64,000 nucleotides of DNA from Pseudomonas entomophila L48 (GCF_000026105.1 NC_008027.1:423501-487500); one strand, 5' to 3'; counted from the first letter of the stretch, positions 42,667 to 53,183 are shown. Translations and numbers: made by a program. Notes: generated from the letters alone by a model not told the origin.

Positions 42667-42727
42667 CGTTCGCCGGCAAGCCGGCTCCTGCTTGGATTCC
42701 CTGTAGGAGCCGGCTTGCCGGCGAACG
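42667..42727. repeat. REP pair inside the transporter operon
   Basis: Inverted arms 42667-42690 and 42703-42727 of the CCGGCTTGCCGGCGAA type, between the binding-protein and permease genes. Such a hairpin can protect the upstream message, consistent with a binding protein needed in excess. Confidence 0.85.
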
Positions 42728-42754
42728 CCCCACCCCTGTATTCCGGAGTTCGCC

Positions 42755-44002
42755 ATGGCCATTGCAGTGCCCCTCAACGAAGGCGCAGGTCCAAGCCTCA
42801 AGCAGCGCCTCAAGCATGCCGAGCGGGTCAACCGCTGGAAGGCCCAGGCGTTGATTGCGCCGCTGGCGCTGTTTCTCCTGCTGGTGTTCCTGGTGCCCAT
42901 CGCCGCGCTGCTGTACAAGAGCGTCGGCAACCCCGAGGTGGTCGGCGGCCTGCCGCGCACCGTCGAAGCGGTGGCGCAATGGGATGGCAAGAGCTTGCCT
43001 GGCGAGGAGGTCTACAAGGCCCTGAGCCAGGACCTGGCCGAGTCGCGCAAGAACCAGACCCTGGGCGATCTTTCCAAGCGCCTGAACATGGAGCTGGCCG
43101 GCTACCGCAGCCTGCTGGCCAAGACCGCACGGGCACTGCCGTTCAAGGAAGAGCCCGGCTCTTATAAAGAAGCCTTGCAGACGCTCGACGAGCGCTGGGG
43201 CGACCCTGCCTACTGGCAGGCGATCCGTCGCAACACCAGCAGTGTCACGCCGTTCTACCTGCTGGCCGCGCTGGACCACCGTATCGACGATCTGGGCGAG
43301 TTGGCCAAGGCCACCCCCGACCAGGCCATCTACCTCGATATCTTCGCCCGCACCCTGTGGATGGGCGTGGTGATCACCGTGATCTGCCTGGTGCTGGCCT
43401 ACCCCCTGGCCTACCTGCTGGCCAACCTGCCGACCCGGCAGAGCAACCTCCTGATGATCCTGGTGCTGCTGCCATTCTGGACTTCGATCCTGGTGCGGGT
43501 GGCAGCGTGGATCGTGCTGCTGCAGTCGGGTGGCTTGATCAACAGCGCGCTGATGGCGATGGGCATCATCGACCAGCCACTGGAGCTGGTGTTCAACCGC
43601 ACTGGTGTGTACATCTCGATGGTGCACATCCTGCTGCCGTTCATGATCCTGCCGCTGTACAGCGTGATGAAGGGCATCTCGCCCAGCTACATGCGCGCGG
43701 CGATCTCCCTTGGTTGCCATCCGTTCGCCAGCTTCTGGCGGGTGTACTTCCCGCAGACCTACGCCGGTGTAGGCGCCGGGTGCCTGCTGGTGTTCATCCT
43801 GGCCATCGGCTACTACATCACCCCGGCGCTGCTGGGCAGCCCGAACGACCAGATGGTCAGCTACTTCGTCGCCTTCTATACCAACACCAGCATCAACTGG
43901 GGCATGGCCACCGCGCTGGGTGGGCTGTTGCTGCTGGCGACCGTGCTGCTGTACCTGATCTATAGCTGGCTGGTCGGCGCCAGCCGCCTGCGCCTGAGCT
44001 GA
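42755..44002 (+). CDS. ABC transporter permease with long soluble insertion after TM1
   Basis: A 415-aa PotB-like permease. The first membrane segment (APLALFLLLVFLVPIAAL, about 35-52) is followed by about 140 mostly polar residues (55-195), rich in charged helices, before the remaining five or so segments (from LWMGVVITVICLVLAYPLAYL). The EAA loop reads YMRAAISLGCHPFASFWRVYFP. The ordinary family length is near 290, so the insertion is notable and probably periplasmic. Start follows CCGGAG. Confidence 0.88.
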   Translation: MAIAVPLNEGAGPSLKQRLKHAERVNRWKAQALIAPLALFLLLVFLVPIAALLYKSVGNPEVVGGLPRTVEAVAQWDGKSLPGEEVYKALSQDLAESRKNQTLGDLSKRLNMELAGYRSLLAKTARALPFKEEPGSYKEALQTLDERWGDPAYWQAIRRNTSSVTPFYLLAALDHRIDDLGELAKATPDQAIYLDIFARTLWMGVVITVICLVLAYPLAYLLANLPTRQSNLLMILVLLPFWTSILVRVAAWIVLLQSGGLINSALMAMGIIDQPLELVFNRTGVYISMVHILLPFMILPLYSVMKGISPSYMRAAISLGCHPFASFWRVYFPQTYAGVGAGCLLVFILAIGYYITPALLGSPNDQMVSYFVAFYTNTSINWGMATALGGLLLLATVLLYLIYSWLVGASRLRLS

Positions 44003-44013
44003 GGAGCCTTGTC

Positions 44014-44841
44014 ATGCTGAGCCCCTACATGTCGCCCGTGGAACGGGTGTGGTTCTACAGCCTGCGCATCCTGTGCGGCCTGATCCTGCTGTTCCTGGTG
44101 CTGCCGGTGCTGGTCATCGTGCCGCTGTCATTCAACAGCGGCAGCTTCCTGGTCTATCCGCTGCAGGGCTTCTCGCTGCACTGGTACCAGGACTTCTTCG
44201 GCTCAGCCGAATGGATGCGCGCTCTGAAGAACAGCATCATCGTCGCCCCGGCGGCCACGGTGCTGGCCATGGTGTTCGGCACCCTGGCCTCGATTGGCCT
44301 GACCCGGGGCGACTTCCCCGGCAAGTCGCTGGTGATGGCGCTGGTGATCTCGCCGATGGTGGTGCCGGTGGTGATCATTGGTGTGGCCAGCTACCTGTTC
44401 TTCGCGCCGCTGGGCATGGGCAACAGTTTTGCCTCGTTGATCCTGGTGCATGCGGTGCTGGGTGTGCCGTTCGTGATCATCACCGTGTCGGCCACGCTGC
44501 AGGGTTTCAACTACAACCTGGTGCGCGCGGCGGCCAGCCTCGGGGCCTCGCCATTGCTGACCTTCCGTCGGGTGACATTGCCGCTGATTGCGCCGGGCGT
44601 GATTTCCGGGGCGCTGTTCGCCTTCGCCACTTCGTTCGACGAAGTGGTGGTAACCCTGTTCCTCGCCGGGCCGGAGCAGGCGACCCTGCCACGGCAGATG
44701 TTCAGCGGCATTCGCGAGAACCTGAGCCCGACCATCGCGGCGGCGGCCACCTTGCTGATCGCGTTCTCGGTGATCTTGCTGCTGACCTTGGAGTGGTTGC
44801 GTGGGCGTAGCGAGAAGCTGAGAACCCAGCAACCTGCCTGA
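44014..44841 (+). CDS. ABC transporter permease (PotC-like)
   Basis: A 275-aa inner-membrane permease of standard size with about six membrane segments ([19 protein letters not shown] at the start). EAA loop: [22 protein letters not shown]. It forms the channel with the preceding permease. Start preceded by GAGGAG. A REP pair follows and no T-run terminator is seen. Confidence 0.92.
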   Translation: MLSPYMSPVERVWFYSLRILCGLILLFLVLPVLVIVPLSFNSGSFLVYPLQGFSLHWYQDFFGSAEWMRALKNSIIVAPAATVLAMVFGTLASIGLTRGDFPGKSLVMALVISPMVVPVVIIGVASYLFFAPLGMGNSFASLILVHAVLGVPFVIITVSATLQGFNYNLVRAAASLGASPLLTFRRVTLPLIAPGVISGALFAFATSFDEVVVTLFLAGPEQATLPRQMFSGIRENLSPTIAAAATLLIAFSVILLLTLEWLRGRSEKLRTQQPA

Positions 44842-44854
44842 TGGCAGTGCGGTT

Positions 44855-44939
44855 GTAGGAGCCGGCCTTGCCGGCGAACCAGGCGACGCGATGGTTGCCA
44901 CCGGCTTTGCCGGTGTTCGCCGGCAAGGCCGGCTCCTAC
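44855..44939. repeat. REP pair (type GTAGGAGCCGGCCTTGCCGGCGAA)
   Basis: Inverted arms 44855-44880 and 44916-44939, with an inner hairpin CACCGGCTTTGCCGGTG (44899-44915). Between the transporter operon and rpe. Confidence 0.85.
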
Positions 44940-45031
44940 AGGGTTGCGGCGCATCCTTGATACCAATCAGCCCCGATCCGCTTCCCTGGGTTACAATGCG
45001 CGCCACCGTGATTTCCGCCTACAGGTGCGCC

Positions 45032-45706
45032 ATGCAGCCCTACGCTATTGCCCCCTCCATTCTTTCCGCCGATTTCGCCCGTCTGGGCGAGGACGTCGAC
45101 AAGGTTCTGGCCGCCGGGGCCGACATCGTCCACTTCGATGTCATGGACAACCACTATGTCCCCAACCTGACCATCGGCCCGATGGTCTGCAGCGCGCTGC
45201 GCAAATACGGCGTGACCGCGCCGATCGACGTGCACCTGATGGTCAGCCCGGTCGACCGCATCATCGGCGACTTCATCGAGGCCGGCGCCACCTACATCAC
45301 CTTCCACCCGGAAGCCTCGCAGCACATCGACCGCTCGCTGCAGCTGATCCGCGACGGCGGCTGCAAGGCCGGCCTGGTGTTCAACCCGGCAACCGGCCTG
45401 GACGCTTTGAAGTACGTGATGGACAAGGTCGACATGGTCCTGCTGATGAGCGTCAACCCTGGCTTCGGTGGGCAGAAGTTCATCCCCGGCACCCTCGACA
45501 AGCTGCGCGAAGCCCGCGCGCTGATCGACGCCAGCGGCCGCGACATTCGCCTGGAGATCGATGGCGGCGTCAACGTCAACAACATCCGCGAGATCACCGC
45601 CGCCGGCGCTGACACCTTCGTGGCCGGTTCGGCGATCTTCAACGCCCCGGACTACAAGGAAGTCATCGACAAGATGCGTGCCGAAATGGCGCTGGCCCGC
45701 GCATGA
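45032..45706 (+). CDS. rpe: Ribulose-phosphate 3-epimerase Rpe
   Basis: A 224-aa TIM-barrel epimerase. Motifs: [17 protein letters not shown] at the start, [18 protein letters not shown] with the metal ligands, [14 protein letters not shown] and [11 protein letters not shown]. It interconverts ribulose-5-P and xylulose-5-P. Start at ATG 45032 gives the family length. Overlaps gph by four bases. Confidence 0.97.
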   Translation: MQPYAIAPSILSADFARLGEDVDKVLAAGADIVHFDVMDNHYVPNLTIGPMVCSALRKYGVTAPIDVHLMVSPVDRIIGDFIEAGATYITFHPEASQHIDRSLQLIRDGGCKAGLVFNPATGLDALKYVMDKVDMVLLMSVNPGFGGQKFIPGTLDKLREARALIDASGRDIRLEIDGGVNVNNIREITAAGADTFVAGSAIFNAPDYKEVIDKMRAEMALARA

Positions 45707-46521
45707 GCGGCTTCGAGCAGCTGTTCCCGGGGACGCTGCCCAGGCTGGTGATGTTCGATCTGGATGGTACCCTGATCGACTCGGTCCCCGACCTGGCCGC
45801 AGCCGTCGACCGCATGCTGCTCGAACTCGGGCGCCCGCCTGCCGGGCTCGATGCCGTGCGCCACTGGGTGGGCAACGGTGCCCAGGTGCTGGTGCGCCGG
45901 GCGCTGGCCGGCAACATCGAACACGACACCGTGGACGACGAACTGGCCGACCGTGCCCTGGCCCTGTTCATGGAGGCCTACGCCGAGAGCCATGAGCTGA
46001 CCGTCGTCTACCCTGGTGTGCGCGACACCCTGCGTTGGCTGAGCAAGCAGGGCGTGGAAATGGCCCTGATCACCAACAAGCCGGAGCGTTTCGTCGCGCC
46101 TTTGCTTGACCAGATGAAGATCGGCCGTTATTTCCGCTGGATCATTGGTGGCGACACCCTGCCACAGAAGAAGCCCGACCCTGCGGCCTTGCTGTTTGTC
46201 ATGAAGATGGCCGGCGTTGCCCCGGAGCAGTCGCTGTTCATCGGCGATTCGCGCAGTGACGTGTTGGCAGCCAAGGCAGCCGGGGTCAAGTGTGTTGGCC
46301 TTAGCTATGGTTACAACCACGGCCGCCCCATCGACGATGAATCCCCCAGCCTGGTGATCGACGACCTGCGCCGCCTGCTGCCCGGTTGCGTAGTCACCGA
46401 CACTGGGATAACGTTGGCGGACCTTCAAGCCCCGCAAAGCAGAGACAACAACGTGGTGGTCACTGGCAAATTCTGGATGAAAGTCATCAAGGCCCTGGCC
46501 CGCTGGCGCTGGCGCGCCTGA
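45703..46521 (+). CDS. gph: Phosphoglycolate phosphatase Gph; its C-terminus doubles as the trpE leader peptide
   Basis: A 272-aa HAD-family phosphatase with motif [16 protein letters not shown] (catalytic Asp19, Asp21), [10 protein letters not shown] and [17 protein letters not shown]. It removes phosphate from 2-phosphoglycolate. The last 14 residues, [14 protein letters not shown], are almost the same as the end of the leader peptide before trpG (12 of 14 identical) and carry two Trp codons. A promoter-like sequence lies inside the gene (46386-46414). So the 3' end of gph probably also serves as the trp attenuation leader for trpE, 70 bp downstream. The tail is not part of the HAD fold as I know it. 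Confidence 0.94.
   Translation: MSGFEQLFPGTLPRLVMFDLDGTLIDSVPDLAAAVDRMLLELGRPPAGLDAVRHWVGNGAQVLVRRALAGNIEHDTVDDELADRALALFMEAYAESHELTVVYPGVRDTLRWLSKQGVEMALITNKPERFVAPLLDQMKIGRYFRWIIGGDTLPQKKPDPAALLFVMKMAGVAPEQSLFIGDSRSDVLAAKAAGVKCVGLSYGYNHGRPIDDESPSLVIDDLRRLLPGCVVTDTGITLADLQAPQSRDNNVVVTGKFWMKVIKALARWRWRA
46386..46414 (+). promoter_or_regulatory. Candidate trpE promoter inside gph
   Basis: TTGCGT (46386-46391), 17-bp spacer, TAACGT (46409-46414). The spacing and hexamers closely parallel TTGCGC-N17-TACTGT before the trpG leader (50262-50290), and both stand a similar distance ahead of the Trp-rich leader codons. Confidence 0.55.
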
Positions 46522-46591
46522 CTCCCCCTCGCCGGCACCTGCCGGCCCGTCCGCTTGCCCGACCCCATTGCTGCTTGCCACGAGGCTACAC
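46477..46591 (+). promoter_or_regulatory. trpE attenuation leader (gph tail plus hairpin)
   Basis: ATG at 46477 in the gph frame opens [14 protein letters not shown], ending at TGA 46519-46521. A stem GCCGGCA/TGCCGGC (46531-46546) follows directly. The matching site before trpG has GCCGG/CCGGC (50399-50413). No clear T run follows, so the exact terminator is not obvious. Confidence 0.6.
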
Positions 46592-48070
46592 ATGACCCGC
46601 GAAGAATTCCTGCGCCTGGCTGCTGCCGGCTACAACCGCATTCCCCTGGCCTGCGAAACCCTGGCCGACTTCGACACGCCGCTGTCGATCTACCTGAAGC
46701 TTGCCGACCAACCCAACTCCTACCTGCTCGAGTCCGTGCAGGGCGGTGAGAAATGGGGCCGTTACTCGATGATCGGCCTGCCGTCGCGCACCGTGATGCG
46801 CGTGCATGGCTATCACGTCAGCATCCTGCAGGACGGCGTCGAAGTGGAAAGTCACGACGTCGAGGACCCGTTGGCTTTCGTCGAGGCGTTCAAGGACCGC
46901 TACAAGGTCGCCGACATTCCCGGCCTGCCGCGCTTCAACGGTGGCCTGGTGGGTTACTTCGGCTATGACTGTGTGCGCTATGTCGAGAAACGCCTGGGCG
47001 CCAGCCCCAACCCGGACCCGCTTGGGGTGCCGGATATCCTGCTGATGGTGTCCGATGCCGTGGTGGTATTCGACAACCTGGCGGGCAAGATGCACGCGAT
47101 TGTCCTGGTCGACCCGGCCGAGGAGCAGGCGTTCGAGAACGGCAAGGCACGCCTGGAAGGGTTGCTGGCAACGCTGCGCCAGCCGATCACTCCGCGTCGT
47201 GGCCTCGACCTCAGCGGGCCCATGGCCGCCGAGCCTGAGTTCCGCTCCAGCTACACCCGCGCCGACTATGAAAACGCGGTGGGCCGCATCAAGGAGTACA
47301 TCCTTGCCGGTGACTGCATGCAGGTAGTGCCGTCGCAGCGCATGTCCATCGACTTCAAGGCCGCGCCCATCGACCTGTACCGCGCGCTGCGCTGCTTCAA
47401 CCCGACGCCGTACATGTACTTCTTCAACTTCGGTGACTTCCATGTCGTAGGCAGTTCCCCTGAAGTGCTGGTGCGTGTCGAGGACAACCTGGTCACCGTG
47501 CGGCCCATCGCCGGCACCCGCCCACGTGGTGCCACCGAAGAAGCCGACCGCGCCCTGGAAGACGACCTGCTGTCGGATGACAAGGAGATCGCCGAGCACC
47601 TGATGCTGATCGACCTGGGACGCAACGATGTTGGCCGGGTGTCCGCCACTGGCAGCGTGCGCCTGACCGAGAAGATGGTGATCGAGCGCTATTCCAACGT
47701 CATGCACATCGTCTCCAACGTCACCGGCCAACTGCGTGAGGGGCTGACGGCGATGGATGCACTGCGGGCGATCCTGCCGGCGGGCACCTTGTCCGGTGCG
47801 CCGAAGATCCGCGCCATGGAGATCATCGACGAGCTGGAGCCGGTCAAGCGTGGTGTCTATGGTGGTGCCGTGGGCTACTTCGCCTGGAACGGCAACATGG
47901 ATACCGCAATCGCCATTCGTACCGCGGTGATCAAGGATGGTGAATTGCATGTGCAGGCAGGTGGCGGCATTGTCGCCGACTCGGTGCCGGCACTGGAGTG
48001 GGAAGAGACCATCAACAAACGCCGGGCGATGTTCCGTGCCGTGGCGTTGGCTGAGCAGACCTCGAAATAA
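46592..48070 (+). CDS. trpE: Anthranilate synthase component I TrpE
   Basis: A 492-aa chorismate-using enzyme. N-terminal feedback-site region ([20 protein letters not shown]), and the C-terminal chorismate-binding domain with [14 protein letters not shown] [44 protein letters not shown] and [16 protein letters not shown]. With TrpG it makes anthranilate, the first committed step to tryptophan. It stands apart from trpGDC, the usual Pseudomonas layout. Start at ATG 46592 behind GAGG. Confidence 0.97.
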   Translation: MTREEFLRLAAAGYNRIPLACETLADFDTPLSIYLKLADQPNSYLLESVQGGEKWGRYSMIGLPSRTVMRVHGYHVSILQDGVEVESHDVEDPLAFVEAFKDRYKVADIPGLPRFNGGLVGYFGYDCVRYVEKRLGASPNPDPLGVPDILLMVSDAVVVFDNLAGKMHAIVLVDPAEEQAFENGKARLEGLLATLRQPITPRRGLDLSGPMAAEPEFRSSYTRADYENAVGRIKEYILAGDCMQVVPSQRMSIDFKAAPIDLYRALRCFNPTPYMYFFNFGDFHVVGSSPEVLVRVEDNLVTVRPIAGTRPRGATEEADRALEDDLLSDDKEIAEHLMLIDLGRNDVGRVSATGSVRLTEKMVIERYSNVMHIVSNVTGQLREGLTAMDALRAILPAGTLSGAPKIRAMEIIDELEPVKRGVYGGAVGYFAWNGNMDTAIAIRTAVIKDGELHVQAGGGIVADSVPALEWEETINKRRAMFRAVALAEQTSK

Positions 48071-48107
48071 GCATTGGGCTGCTGTCGCGCAAGGAACAGA
48101 GCCCACT

Positions 48108-48190
48108 GTAGGAGCGGCTTTAGCCGCGATTCAGGCAACGCGGTGTCGGATCTCCGCTTTGCGTGTGATCGCGGCTAAAGCCGCTCCTAC
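48108..48190. repeat. REP pair (type GTAGGAGCGGCTTTAGCCGCGAT)
   Basis: Exact inverted arms 48108-48130 and 48168-48190 between the convergent trpE and esterase genes. Confidence 0.87.
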
Positions 48191-48253
48191 AGAGGTCGTG
48201 CCAAATCGGTTACGGTTTTATCCATGAAGGCCGACTTGCCGGCGAACCTCCAC

Positions 48254-50155
48254 TTAGAAGTCGACGCTAACCGCCAGGCTCACCCCCTGCTGCCTTAGCT
48301 CGTCACTCTTGCGCCAGTTGTAGTTCCCCCGCAGGTTCACCCCCGGCGCCAGTTCATGAGTCACTCCCAGGCTGGCGCGGGTCAGGTTGCTGTGTGGTGT
48401 GTAGCCGGTCAGGGTGAAGTCATTGGCCGGTAGCGTGGTCAGGTGCATGCTCAGGTCCTGTTGGTCATCCTCGAACTCATGCTCCCGGGCGACCTCGGCG
48501 AACAGCTTCGTGCCCTGCAACACCTGCACGCTACCCAACATCCCGACGCCCAGGCGCCGTGACGTGCGCTCCTGGTCATCGAAGCCGAGCGCCGTCGAGC
48601 GTCCGCTCTTCTCGTCATAGCCATCCACCTTGACCCGTGCATAGTCGGCGCTGACGAACGGTGCCAGCTGCCAGTCGCTGCCCTCGGCCGCCAGGTTGTA
48701 GCCCAGCCGGCCGGTGACGGCCCAGGCCTCGCCGTCGGTGTCGCCTTTCTCACTGCGGTCGTTCACGCCCAGGGCGAAAGTGCGCTTGAGATCCCGGTAG
48801 TCCAGGTGCCCGGCAGTCAGCGCCGCGTCGGCCCACCAGCGGCCCTGGCGGTACTGGGCGAAGGCGCTGGCAAGGTAGCTGTCGAGCTTGTAGTCCGAGT
48901 CCTGCTGGCCCACTTCGAGCTTCTGCCGGTACACGCCCGCAGCCAGGCCCAGCCGCCAGGCATCATCGAGGCGGTAGCTGCCACCCAGGGTCAGGTTGTA
49001 GCCCCGGCCATCACCGCTGGCGGCGCTGCGTTGGCTGCCGAAATCCAGGTCCTGTGCGCCGGTGGCCACAAAGGCTTGCCACTGCCCGACCGCTTGCCAG
49101 GGTGTTTGCCACTGGTTGCGCAGCTCGTCCTGGTGGGCGCGGACACTGGCGTGGGCAATTTCGGGCAGGAGGGTCAGTTCCCACGGTGCGGCGAGGATCG
49201 AATAGCCGTAGTCGGCGATTAGCTGCTGGCCGGCGATGGTCGGGTGCACGGAGTCATTGAACAACAGCTTGGTCGGGTCGGGTGTTGTGCCGTTGGCGCC
49301 ATAGACAGGGTTGCCCACGCAGTTACCGCCGCTGTAGCAGGTACCGACCAGGTTCTGACCGGTGGCCAGGCCGAACTGTGCGGGGCTGGCCAGGGCTTCC
49401 TGGAGCAGCACCGGTATGTTCAGGGGAATGATCTCGGCGTCGATGCCAGCAAGCTGGCTGACCAGCGACTGATTGAACACGCTGGACAGTTGCGACAGCG
49501 GGCCCTGTTGTGGCGTGCCACTGAAGCTTGGTGTCTGGCCCAGGTCGGGCAGCAGCCACACCATGATGTAGCGTGCACCTGCCTGTTGTAGCGCCTCGGC
49601 ACTGGCGGCCAGGCGGGCTCCAGCGGCAGCGGCGGTGGCCGGGCTGGTGACCAGGCCCTGGAGGAAGTCGTTGCCGCCGCCGGTCAGGTAGTACAGGGCA
49701 TTCGGGTCGGCGCCCAGGCCGTTGGCCAGGTAGCCGGGCCGTTGGCGCAGCACCGTACCGGAGCCGGGTTGCCCTGGCGGGATGACCGCTTTCGAGGTAG
49801 TGGTGATCGAGTCGAGGATCTGCTGCGTGGTGTAGCCGCCGACCGCCCAGTTGTTGCCGTCCGGTATGCCGCGCAGCTGGTTGGTCAATGACGTCGAGGG
49901 ACCGAGCGAGCCGTCGCTGAGGCCTAACCTGCCGCCGAGGATCATGGGCGACACCGGCGCATAGTTGCCGTTGGCGTCACGGTTGGTGAAGCGCATGCCT
50001 GCGGTGCCACCGGTCAGGTCGGGAAACTGCCCGGCGTCGCTCAGGCTGTCGCCGAAGACGATCAGGGAGCTATAGGGGGAGGGCGCGGCGATGGCTTGGC
50101 TGCAGGCGAACACGAGGGTTGCGAGTGAAGTGCGCAGGAAGGGAGCCTTGAGCAT
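48254..50155 (-). CDS. GDSL-type autotransporter esterase (EstA/EstP-like)
   Basis: A 633-aa outer-membrane esterase. Signal peptide ([16 protein letters not shown]), then a GDSL passenger with the nucleophile in [12 protein letters not shown] (Ser about 37), the GGGND block and the Asp-His pair in FNDSVHPT. The last 280 or so residues form a 12-strand-type beta-barrel ending in aromatic Phe (SLAVSVDF), as in type Va autotransporters. EstA in P. aeruginosa is linked to rhamnolipid production and motility. It lies between trpE and trpG on the opposite strand. Confidence 0.92.
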   Translation of the reverse strand: MLKAPFLRTSLATLVFACSQAIAAPSPYSSLIVFGDSLSDAGQFPDLTGGTAGMRFTNRDANGNYAPVSPMILGGRLGLSDGSLGPSTSLTNQLRGIPDGNNWAVGGYTTQQILDSITTTSKAVIPPGQPGSGTVLRQRPGYLANGLGADPNALYYLTGGGNDFLQGLVTSPATAAAAGARLAASAEALQQAGARYIMVWLLPDLGQTPSFSGTPQQGPLSQLSSVFNQSLVSQLAGIDAEIIPLNIPVLLQEALASPAQFGLATGQNLVGTCYSGGNCVGNPVYGANGTTPDPTKLLFNDSVHPTIAGQQLIADYGYSILAAPWELTLLPEIAHASVRAHQDELRNQWQTPWQAVGQWQAFVATGAQDLDFGSQRSAASGDGRGYNLTLGGSYRLDDAWRLGLAAGVYRQKLEVGQQDSDYKLDSYLASAFAQYRQGRWWADAALTAGHLDYRDLKRTFALGVNDRSEKGDTDGEAWAVTGRLGYNLAAEGSDWQLAPFVSADYARVKVDGYDEKSGRSTALGFDDQERTSRRLGVGMLGSVQVLQGTKLFAEVAREHEFEDDQQDLSMHLTTLPANDFTLTGYTPHSNLTRASLGVTHELAPGVNLRGNYNWRKSDELRQQGVSLAVSVDF

Positions 50156-50300
50156 GCAGGGATATCCTTTTCATTGTTTTTATCGGGACAAGCCGAATGA
50201 CCTTAGCAAATTCCCGGTCTTTGCCTACCGTTCCATTCGTTTCCCCGTGTTTACGGGCATATTGCGCCCGTCGCCACGGTAGGCTACTGTGCCGGAACGT
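50156..50300. other. Divergent promoter region of the esterase and trpG leader
   Basis: No gene. On the plus strand TTGCGC (50262-50267), 17-bp spacer and TACTGT (50285-50290) form a probable trpGDC promoter. Near the esterase start I see no strong hexamers. Confidence 0.5.
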
Positions 50301-50387
50301 ATGAACGAGACCTACCCTGTGTTGATCGTCAGCAAACTCTTGATGCACGTGATCAAGGCCATCGCCCGTTGGCGTTGGCGCGCCTGA
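50301..50387 (+). CDS. trpG leader peptide (attenuation)
   Basis: A 28-codon ORF that ends [14 protein letters not shown], with two Trp codons just before the stop. If transcription starts from the -10 at 50285-50290, the first ATG (50301) would be almost leaderless, so translation may begin at the second ATG (50343-50345), giving 14 residues. A stem GCCGG-TTGAC-CCGGC (50399-50413) follows. Attenuation of trpE and trpGDC has been reported in P. putida, as I recall. The sequence is a paralogue of the gph tail. Confidence 0.65.
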   Translation: MNETYPVLIVSKLLMHVIKAIARWRWRA

Positions 50388-50532
50388 CTTTATCTCTTGC
50401 CGGTTGACCCGGCCCGCCCCCGTTTGCCTTCCGTTCGTTTCACCTGCCGCCTTGTTGCGCACCTGTTCGCGCACCTGTGATCGGCAGTGGAAGGCTCGAA
50501 TCAAAAGTCAGTATTCAAGAGGTTCGTTCCAG

Positions 50533-51126
50533 ATGTTACTGATGATCGACAACTACGACTCCTTCACCTACAACGTCGTGCAATACCTTGGCGAGCTGGG
50601 TGCCGAGGTCAAGGTCATTCGCAACGACGAAATGACCATCGCCCAGATCGAAGCCCTCAACCCCGAGCGCATTGTCGTATCCCCCGGCCCTTGCACGCCC
50701 AGCGAGGCGGGTGTGTCCATCGAGGCCATCCTGCATTTCGCCGGCAAGCTGCCCATCCTGGGCGTCTGCCTCGGCCACCAGTCCATCGGCCAGGCCTTCG
50801 GTGGTGACGTAGTGCGCGCACGCCAGGTAATGCACGGCAAGACCAGCCCGGTGTTCCACCGTGACCTGGGCGTGTTCGCCGGTTTGAACAACCCGCTCAC
50901 CGTCACCCGCTACCACTCGCTGGTGGTCAAGCGCGAAACACTGCCTGACTGCCTGGAAGTCACCGCCTGGACCGCCCACGAAGACGGCTCGGTCGACGAG
51001 ATCATGGGCCTGCGTCATAAAACGCTGAATGTGGAAGGGGTACAGTTCCACCCCGAGTCCATCCTCACCGAGCAGGGCCATGAACTGTTCGCCAACTTCC
51101 TCAAGCAGACCGGCGGCCGCCGTTAA
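50533..51126 (+). CDS. trpG: Anthranilate synthase component II TrpG (glutamine amidotransferase)
   Basis: A 197-aa class I amidotransferase. Catalytic Cys in [15 protein letters not shown] (about residue 79) and His-Glu in [14 protein letters not shown]. Starts [20 protein letters not shown] lies upstream. It supplies ammonia to TrpE; such proteins can also serve aminodeoxychorismate synthase. A 145-base stretch between the leader hairpin and this start contains no other ORF. Confidence 0.96.
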   Translation: MLLMIDNYDSFTYNVVQYLGELGAEVKVIRNDEMTIAQIEALNPERIVVSPGPCTPSEAGVSIEAILHFAGKLPILGVCLGHQSIGQAFGGDVVRARQVMHGKTSPVFHRDLGVFAGLNNPLTVTRYHSLVVKRETLPDCLEVTAWTAHEDGSVDEIMGLRHKTLNVEGVQFHPESILTEQGHELFANFLKQTGGRR

Positions 51127-51135
51127 GGATCGATC

Positions 51136-52185
51136 ATGGATATCAAGAGTGCTTTGAGCCGTATCGTCGGCCACCTGGACCTGTCCACCGAGGAAATGCG
51201 TGACGTCATGCGCCAGATCATGACCGGCCAGTGCAGCGAGGCGCAGATCGGCGCCTTCCTCATGGGGATGCGCATGAAAAGCGAAAGCATCGACGAGATC
51301 GTCGGCGCGGTGTCGGTGATGCGTGAGCTGGCCGACAAGGTCGAGCTCAAGAGCCTCGACGGCGTGGTCGACATCGTCGGCACCGGCGGCGATGGCGCCA
51401 ACATCTTCAACGTGTCCACCGCGTCGGCCTTCGTTATCGCGGCGGCCGGTTGCACCGTGGCCAAGCATGGCAACCGCGCGGTTTCCGGCAAGAGCGGCAG
51501 CGCCGACCTGCTGGAGGCCGCCGGCATCTACCTGAACCTGACGCCGGTCCAGGTGGCGCGTTGCATCGACAGCCTGGGCATCGGCTTCATGTTCGCCCAG
51601 ACCCACCACAGCGCCATGAAGCACGCAGCTGGGCCGCGCCGTGACCTGGGCCTGCGTACCCTGTTCAACATGCTCGGCCCGCTTACGAATCCGGCCGGCG
51701 TGAAACACCAGGTGGTCGGGGTCTTCACGCAGGCCCTGTGCCGTCCATTGGCCGAAGTGCTGCAGCGCCTGGGCAGCAAGCATGTGCTGGTGGTGCATTC
51801 GAAGGACGGCCTGGACGAGTTCAGCCTGGCCGCGCCGACCTTCGTCGCCGAACTGAAGAATGACCAGATCACCGAGTACTGGGTCGAACCGGAAGATCTC
51901 GGCATGAAGAGCCAGAGCCTGCACGGTCTGGCCGTCGAAGGCCCGCAAGCGTCGCTGGAACTGATCCGTGACGCGCTGGGCCGGCGCAAGACCGAGAACG
52001 GGCAGAAAGCCGCCGAGATGATCGTACTCAATGCCGGCGCCGCCCTGTATGCCGCCGACCATGCAATGACCCTGGCGCAAGGTGTGGAACTGGCCCACGA
52101 CGTGCTGCACACCGGGCTGGCCTGGGAAAAACTGCAGGAGCTGGGTGCGTTTACCGCGGTATTCAAGGTGGAGAACGAAGCATGA
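51136..52185 (+). CDS. trpD: Anthranilate phosphoribosyltransferase TrpD
   Basis: A 349-aa TrpD. PRPP-binding glycine motif [15 protein letters not shown] (about residues 80-94), [20 protein letters not shown] and [13 protein letters not shown]. It joins anthranilate to PRPP. Nine bases after trpG, with AAGGA before its ATG; overlaps trpC by four bases. Confidence 0.97.
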
Positions 52186-53018
52186 GTGTCCCGACGGTGC
52201 TGGAAAGGATCATCGCCCGCAAGTTCCAGGAAGTGGCCGAGCGTAGCGCACGCGTCAGCCTCGCCGAGCTCGAGGCCATGGCCAAGTCGGCCGATGCGCC
52301 GCGTGGCTTTGCCAAGGCCCTGATCGAGCAGGCCAAGCGCAAGAAGCCGGCGGTGATTGCCGAGATCAAGAAGGCCTCGCCCAGCAAGGGCGTGATCCGC
52401 GAAAACTTCGTGCCAGCAGACATCGCCGTCAGCTACGAGAAGGGCGGTGCGACCTGCCTCTCCGTGCTGACCGACGTGGACTACTTCCAAGGTGCCGACG
52501 TCTATCTGCAACAGGCCCGCGCTGCGGTTTCGTTGCCGGTGATCCGCAAGGACTTCATGGTCGATCCGTACCAGATCGTCGAAGCCCGTGCCCTGGGTGC
52601 CGACTGTGTGCTGCTGATTGTTTCGGCGCTCGACGATGTAAAAATGGCCGAGTTGGCCGCCACGGCCAAGGATGTCGGCCTCGATGTGCTGGTGGAAGTG
52701 CACGACGGTGATGAGCTGGAGCGTGCGTTGAAGACCCTGGACACGCCACTGGTCGGGGTCAACAACCGCAACCTGCACACCTTCGACGTCAGCCTCGAGA
52801 CCACCCTTGACCTGCTGCCGCGCATTCCGCGCGATCGCCTGGCCATCACCGAGAGCGGCATCCTCAACCGTGCCGATGTCGAGCTGATGGAAATCAACGA
52901 AGTGTATTCGTTCCTGGTCGGTGAAGCCTTCATGCGCGCCGAGCAGCCGGGAGTGGAACTGCAGCGGCTGTTTTTCCCTGACCAAGTGAAGAAAGCAGTG
53001 GTTCAGCCTCTGGACTGA
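52182..53018 (+). CDS. trpC: Indole-3-glycerol phosphate synthase TrpC
   Basis: A 278-aa TIM-barrel enzyme. Motifs: [18 protein letters not shown] (about 60-77), [26 protein letters not shown], and [11 protein letters not shown]. It closes the indole ring in tryptophan synthesis. It is not fused to TrpF, as usual in Pseudomonas. ATG overlaps trpD stop; a good terminator follows. Confidence 0.97.
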
Positions 53019-53025
53019 TCGAATC

Positions 53026-53052
53026 GAAGCCGGCGTTTGCCGGCTTTTTTGT
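53026..53052 (+). terminator. Terminator of trpGDC
   Basis: AGCCGGC-GTTT-GCCGGCT (53028-53045) followed by six T residues. Confidence 0.92.
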
Positions 53053-53065
53053 TTGTATGCCATGG

Positions 53066-53155
53066 CCCCTTCGCGGGTAAACCCGCTCCTACAGGTTCCC
53101 CACTGCTTTCAGGGTTGTATGGCACCTGTGGGAGCGGGTTTACCCGCGAAGGGGG
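53066..53155. repeat. REP pair (type CCTTCGCGGGTAAACCCGCTCC)
   Basis: Inverted arms 53066-53095 and 53125-53155. This is the unit I know best as the P. putida REP. It occurs once in this window. Confidence 0.88.
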
Positions 53156-53183
53156 CCGAGAGAACAACATCAAAGGTGGATCA

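Noticed and set aside
46586..48106. 506-codon minus-strand frame across trpE
   Set aside because: Composition is a His/Val/Gln-rich mirror of the trpE codons with no recognisable domain; trpE itself is unmistakable.
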